Positions 60,363 to 64,000 of a stretch of DNA of 64,000 nt are shown one piece after another. The stretch is from Erpetoichthys calabaricus. Lineage: Eukaryota; Chordata; Cladistia; Polypteriformes; Polypteridae. The stretch is taken from NCBI RefSeq assembly GCF_900747795.2, contig NC_041396.2:125555160-125619159 (forward strand), written 5' to 3'. Position 1 is the first letter of the stretch. Each line of letters opens with the position of its first letter. A program made the translations under genes and the position numbers. The notes below the pieces were generated by a model. The model did no database searches, was not told where the DNA came from, and saw only the letters and a list, made by a program, of their open reading frames with translations.

Positions 60363-61036
60363 CAGGGGTGGCGAACTCCAGGCCTCGAGTGCCTCAGTGG
60401 CTGCTGGTTTTCATTCTTACCATCTTCTTAATTAGTGACGAGTTTTTGCTGCTAATTACTTCTTTTAATTAACTTGACTCAGGCCCCATAGTTGTTTCTT
60501 TTTATTTAATTAGCAGCCAAACAATAATGAGACACAAGACAAGCCACCACACGACCAGGTCCCCTGTGCCCATTACACAATATTTGAAATTAAAGACAGG
60601 TGATGGTCTCAATAAGGTTGATCTCTCAGGTCACCAAAACATTTTGACGGTGCTCTTAGAAAGAACAGAAAACAACAGTTTTCAAAATGTGTGCTGTGGC
60701 AGAATGAGAGCAGCAACAAGCCATGGAATTAAATAATGGGTTTAATTAACAGCAAGAATTGGCTTCTCATTAAGAAAGTGATTGGAGTGAAATTGGTTTG
60801 AGTTTGAAGCCCCAGTTTAGTTGGTCATCTGTTAGCTCGTTTCACATATCATTTATGCTTGGCTGTCATTTAATGAGGTAAGGAATCAATTCAGAGGGCT
60901 GAACTCTTCTAACAGGGCTATTAAAGTAATGGGAAAAAGTTAATTAGGAGCAAAAACTGGTCACTGATTAGGAAAAGGGTTAGAATGAAACCCTGTAGCC
61001 ACTGTGGCACTCCAGGCCTGGAGTTCACCACCCCTG
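60363..61036. mobile_element. hAT-type MITE
   Basis: 674 bp. The ends are CAGGGGTGGCGAACTCCAGG and a near-perfect inverse ending CCACCCCTG. The 8-bp target duplication GTCTAACA is perfect (60355-60362, 61037-61044). Both are diagnostic of hAT. Non-coding interior. Confidence 0.93.
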
Positions 61037-61044
61037 GTCTAACA

Positions 61045-61545
61045 ACTCAATATAAGTAAATGGAATGAAGAGGCCACGCCGATGAAGGTCCATGCTGTAA
61101 TGCACCATGTTTAGAAGGCGCTGATTGGCTGAAACTGTTTATAGAGAATTGTCCCACATTGGAAGTGCCATATAGCGATCAGAAACAAAAAGACACATTT
61201 AAGCATGCGGGACAGTAGTGTTTTTCTACAATACAAATTTAGTACGACACCATATATGAAGCTTATTGCATTTTACAGTGAAACTCTTTACATACACAAT
61301 ATAATTAGGGGCGTGTGCCCCCTGGCCAACTACGGCAACCCAACCTTCCCTCAATAGCTCGATTTGCTTGCTGTTGGTCCAAGGTGGAATTTTTTGTTAA
61401 TTGGAGGAGTAAAAAAAAAAAAAATGCTTTTCACAAGAGGAGGATTAACGATGCGAACCTCTGGTGTTTTACTGAGAGACAGTTGAAATACAATTGAGCC
61501 ATCTAATCAAGGTAATTAACGAGCTCCACACAACTGAACTACTAC
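61045..61545. other. Unassigned sequence
   Basis: No gene or repeat structure supported. A poly-A run lies at 61411-61424. Confidence 0.55.
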
Positions 61546-61547
61546 TA

Positions 61548-62708
61548 CAGTAATCCCTTGCTATATCGCGCTTCGACTTTCGCGGCTTCACTCTATCGCG
61601 GATTTTATATGTAAGCATATCTAAATATATAACGTGGATTTTTCGCTGCTTCGCGGGTTTCTGCGGACAATTGGTCTTTTTACTTCTGGTACATGCTTCC
61701 TCAGTTGGTTTGCCCAGTTGATTTCATACAAGGGACGCTATTGGCGGATGACTGAGAAGCTACCTAATCAGAGCACACAGTTAAGTTCCTGTGTGCTGAT
61801 TGGCTCAGCGACGGAGTGCTGCATTAACCAGGAAGTCTCATCTCACTCATTCAGCATTAATGTGCTCCTGCTACTGCTTCAGGGGCCGTGTCCAAGCGCC
61901 AACAGAAGATGCAAATGATTGCAGAAAAGGTTAAAGTTTTGGATATGTTGAAGGAAGGGAACAGCTACACCGCTGCAGGACACCATTACGGCATCAATGA
62001 GTCCACGATTCTTTTTATTTAAAAAGGAGGAAAAGCATATAAGATCTACGGCTGCAGTGTCCTTTAACCAGGGCGCAAAACAAGTTGCAAGTGGACGTGA
62101 TAAGGCAGTAGTCTGGATGGAATCTGCTTTAGGGATTTGGATTGAAGAGTGCTGGAAGAAGAACAACGGCGGTGCTACACAGTTGCCTGAAGAGGCTCCT
62201 TTAGAAGCGCTGTAACGCTATCCTTTGTTGTGCAGTAAAATTAAACTCATCGTTATCGGACAAGTCGTCGTGTCATTGTTGGTGAGTAACCATAATTAAT
62301 TATGTACGTACAGTACTTATTACATGTACATAGTTTAGTGTCACTGTTCACACATTTTACTATATGCAATTTTTCTTGCATTGTACGTATTGTGGCTTGT
62401 CTGTCGTAATGGCTGTAACATATGTGATATCGGAGACGCTCAATATCTTTAAAATAATATTTAGGTTTTACTGTATATAAACTGTGTTTACATACATAAT
62501 TTCAATGAATCTTACCTAATATCTAGGAGAATACAAAGGGTTTATGCTGTATAATTGTGCGGGAAATGTTTATAATAGTGTGGGAGAGTTTATAAGGGCT
62601 TAAAATATATAAAAAGAACCATATGAACATATGGTTTCTACTTCGCGGATTTTCACCTTTCGCGGGGGGTTCTGGAACGCAACCCCCGCGATGGAGGAGG
62701 GATTACTG
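61548..62708 (+). mobile_element. Tigger/pogo element with transposase remnant
   Basis: Inverted ends CAGTAATCCCTTG and GGGATTACTG with TA duplications (61546-61547, 62709-62710). It is the longest of the four Tigger copies (1161 bp). It alone keeps coding traces, in a split frame on the plus strand. Confidence 0.9.
61886..62215 (+). pseudogene. Tigger transposase CENP-B-type DNA-binding domain remnant
   Basis: KRQQKMQMIAEKVKVLDML followed by YTAAGHHYGINESTIL matches the first helix-turn-helix of pogo/Tigger transposases. A second frame (61997-62215) continues with KKEEKHIRSTAAVSF and KAVVWMESALGIWIEE, like the start of the second HTH domain. The catalytic DDE part is absent. The frame change near 62020 breaks the reading. 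Confidence 0.8.
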
Positions 62709-62744
62709 TACTACTACTGTTCTTAGTGCAGCGGATGTAGACAA

Positions 62745-62960
62745 TATATCTTGTTTGACATATGCACAACACAGTCCCAAACAACACACAAATCACGCTC
62801 CTCTCTTTCTGGCACCACCACTCCTCCCAGGCAACCTTGTCCTCCTCCACTTGACCCTGTCCCTGGAGTGGTGGTTGTTGGCTCCTTTTATGGCCCACCT
62901 GGAAGTGCTCCAGGTGCTTGATCACCTGTTTCGGGTTGCACTCCCAGGTGGTGCTGAAGA
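62745..62960 (-). mobile_element. LTR fragment related to 2259-2818 (fossil)
   Basis: It shares the CACCTGGAGCACTTCC and ATAAAAGG blocks and surrounding spacing with the solo LTR near the window start. Only part is recognisable; ends are not defined. Confidence 0.45.
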
Positions 62961-63084
62961 TTAGTCAAGCTGGGTTCAAGGACCCATGCAGCGCATGAAA
63001 TGCAAGAGAATGAAATATTTGTTTGGGACGAAGCGTTAATGATCCTAATCATTATTATAATTAATTATTATAATCATTAAAGAT

Positions 63085-64000
63085 CATCACTGGCTGCAGC
63101 TCGAAGCCGGGTACCACCATCGAGAGAGACGTGAAGAGAGCAAACCAAATGAACAACTTCTTTAAGAGGTTTGACCACCCTAACCCACTCTCACTCTCAC
63201 CTCGGAGTACTGCACCCTCCACACATCCTTCTGCTGATACCAGCATAGGAGAGACATCCATCCAGCCATCCATCCATTTTCCAACCCGCTGAATCCGAAC
63301 ACAGGGTCACGGGGGTCTGCTGGAGCCAATCCCAGCCAACACAGGGCACAAGGCAGGAAACAATCCTGGGCAGGGTGCCAACCCACCGCAGGACACACAC
63401 AAACACACCCACACACCAAGCACACACTAGGGCCAATTTAGAATCGCCAATCCACCTAACCTGCATGTCTTTGGACTGTGGGAGGAAACCGGAGCGCCCG
63501 GAGGAAACCCACACAGACACGGGGAGAACATGCAAACTCCACGCAGGGAGAACCCGGGAAGCGAACCCGGGTCCCCAGGTCTCCCAACTGCGAGGCAGCA
63601 GCGCTACCCACTGCGCCACCGTGCCGCCCTAGGAGAGACATCCCCACCCATAATTACAACAGCCCAAGTGATCGGAGAGCTGAGGAGACTTCGTGCCAGC
63701 AAAGCAGCGAGTCCAGATGGAGTATTGCCACGACTGCTGAAGGTCTGTGCATCGGAGCTGGGGGGTCCTCTACAGCACATCTTCAACCTGAGCCTGGAAC
63801 AGGGGAGAGTCCCGAGGCTTTGGAAAACATCTTGCATCACCTCACTCCCAAAGGTATCACGTCCTAGTGAGCTGAATGACTTCCAGCCTGTTGCCCTGAC
63901 ATCACATGTGATGAAGACCATGGAGAGGCTGCTGCTTCACCACCTGAGGCCACAGGTTCAACACGCCCTCGACACCTCTGCAGTTTGCATATCAGGAGAA
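63085..64000 (+). mobile_element. Rex1-like LINE, split by a V-SINE and cut by window end
   Basis: Before the SINE a frame reads RANQMNNFFKRFD. After it the frame from about 63650 holds LRRLRASKAASPDGVLPRLL, LWKTSCITSLPK and FQPVALTSHVMKTMERLL, an RT start of the Rex1/CR1 group. The RT catalytic block lies beyond the window. Minor substitutions (for example FQPV for YRPV) suggest decay. Confidence 0.8.
63260..63629 (-). repeat. Full-length young V-SINE
   Basis: 370 bp, complete from tRNA head (right end) to (ATGG)n tail (left end). The perfect 14-bp target duplication TAGGAGAGACATCC (63246-63259 and 63630-63643) lies in the Rex1-like LINE. Confidence 0.96.

Noticed and set aside
60527-60736. 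69-codon frame inside the hAT MITE
   Set aside because: It lies wholly within a non-coding MITE with perfect ends and target duplication and has no transposase motif.
63197-63867. Proline/arginine-rich open frames over the V-SINEs
   Set aside because: The same frames appear in every V-SINE copy; they reflect the repeat sequence and have no start context or domain.
1-64000. CRISPR arrays, operons, ribosome binding sites
   Set aside because: The content is eukaryotic (introns, SINEs, LINEs); short tandem tracts such as (GATA)n have no spacer structure.

Overview
This window reads as intergenic or accessory DNA from a ray-finned fish. Almost all recognisable sequence is transposable: tRNA-derived V-SINEs, Rex1/Rex3/CR1/L2/L1 LINEs, many Tc1 copies, Tigger/pogo, hAT, CACTA-like and Helitron DNA elements, and long (TA)n and (GATA)n tracts. 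The mix, with young V-SINEs and an intact fish-type L1, would suit a non-teleost fish such as a bichir or reedfish; that is a family-level impression, not a database result. I see no conserved single-copy host gene, rRNA, tRNA gene or CRISPR array.

Layout. 1-20 kb is a mosaic of older elements: V-SINEs in TA tracts, a Tc1 copy with both terminal repeats (633-2255), a solo LTR (2259-2818), a decayed L2 LINE (3.2-7.3 kb), a CR1-like LINE interrupted by a Rex3/RTE LINE (7.98-9.83 kb, 11-bp target duplication), a 2.2 kb non-coding terminal-inverted-repeat element (10062-12220), Tc1 fragments, a V-SINE/Tc1/V-SINE composite (13087-14388), a Rex1-like LINE end and a Helitron 3' part (17.46-18.35 kb).

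20,555-52,419 is the striking region. It appears to be one 31.9 kb structure bounded by inverted repeats starting TGTCACTACCCAA and flanked by a 5-bp direct repeat AGGAC. Inside are two abutting palindromes. Palindrome A (20742-28513) has two arms of about 3.9 kb around a 12-nt spacer. Palindrome B (about 28520-52280) has two arms of about 5 kb centred near 35.14 kb and later expanded by insertions. All four arms are diverged copies of one cassette, in order + - - +. The cassette carries conserved candidate exons of an unrecognised gene. Later insertions can be recognised because the partner arm keeps the empty site: three Tigger elements and a 10.6 kb Helitron. The Helitron holds a small inverted repeat, a 3.7 kb CACTA-like element carrying a multi-exon gene, two V-SINEs and a nearly intact L2 LINE with an esterase ORF1.

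52.4-64 kb holds an intact full-length L1 (ORF1 418 aa, ORF2 1261 aa), a possible hAT transposase scrap, a hAT-type MITE with a perfect 8-bp target duplication, a Tigger with a CENP-B-type DNA-binding remnant, an LTR fragment and a Rex1-like LINE split by a young full-length V-SINE.

Functional relations. The V-SINEs share their 3' tail with the Rex3/RTE LINE and so probably borrow its machinery. The L1 and L2 copies could once, and the L1 perhaps still can, move themselves. The four-copy palindromic cassette could yield hairpin RNA or exchange sequence between arms. All homologies are by eye; no search was run.
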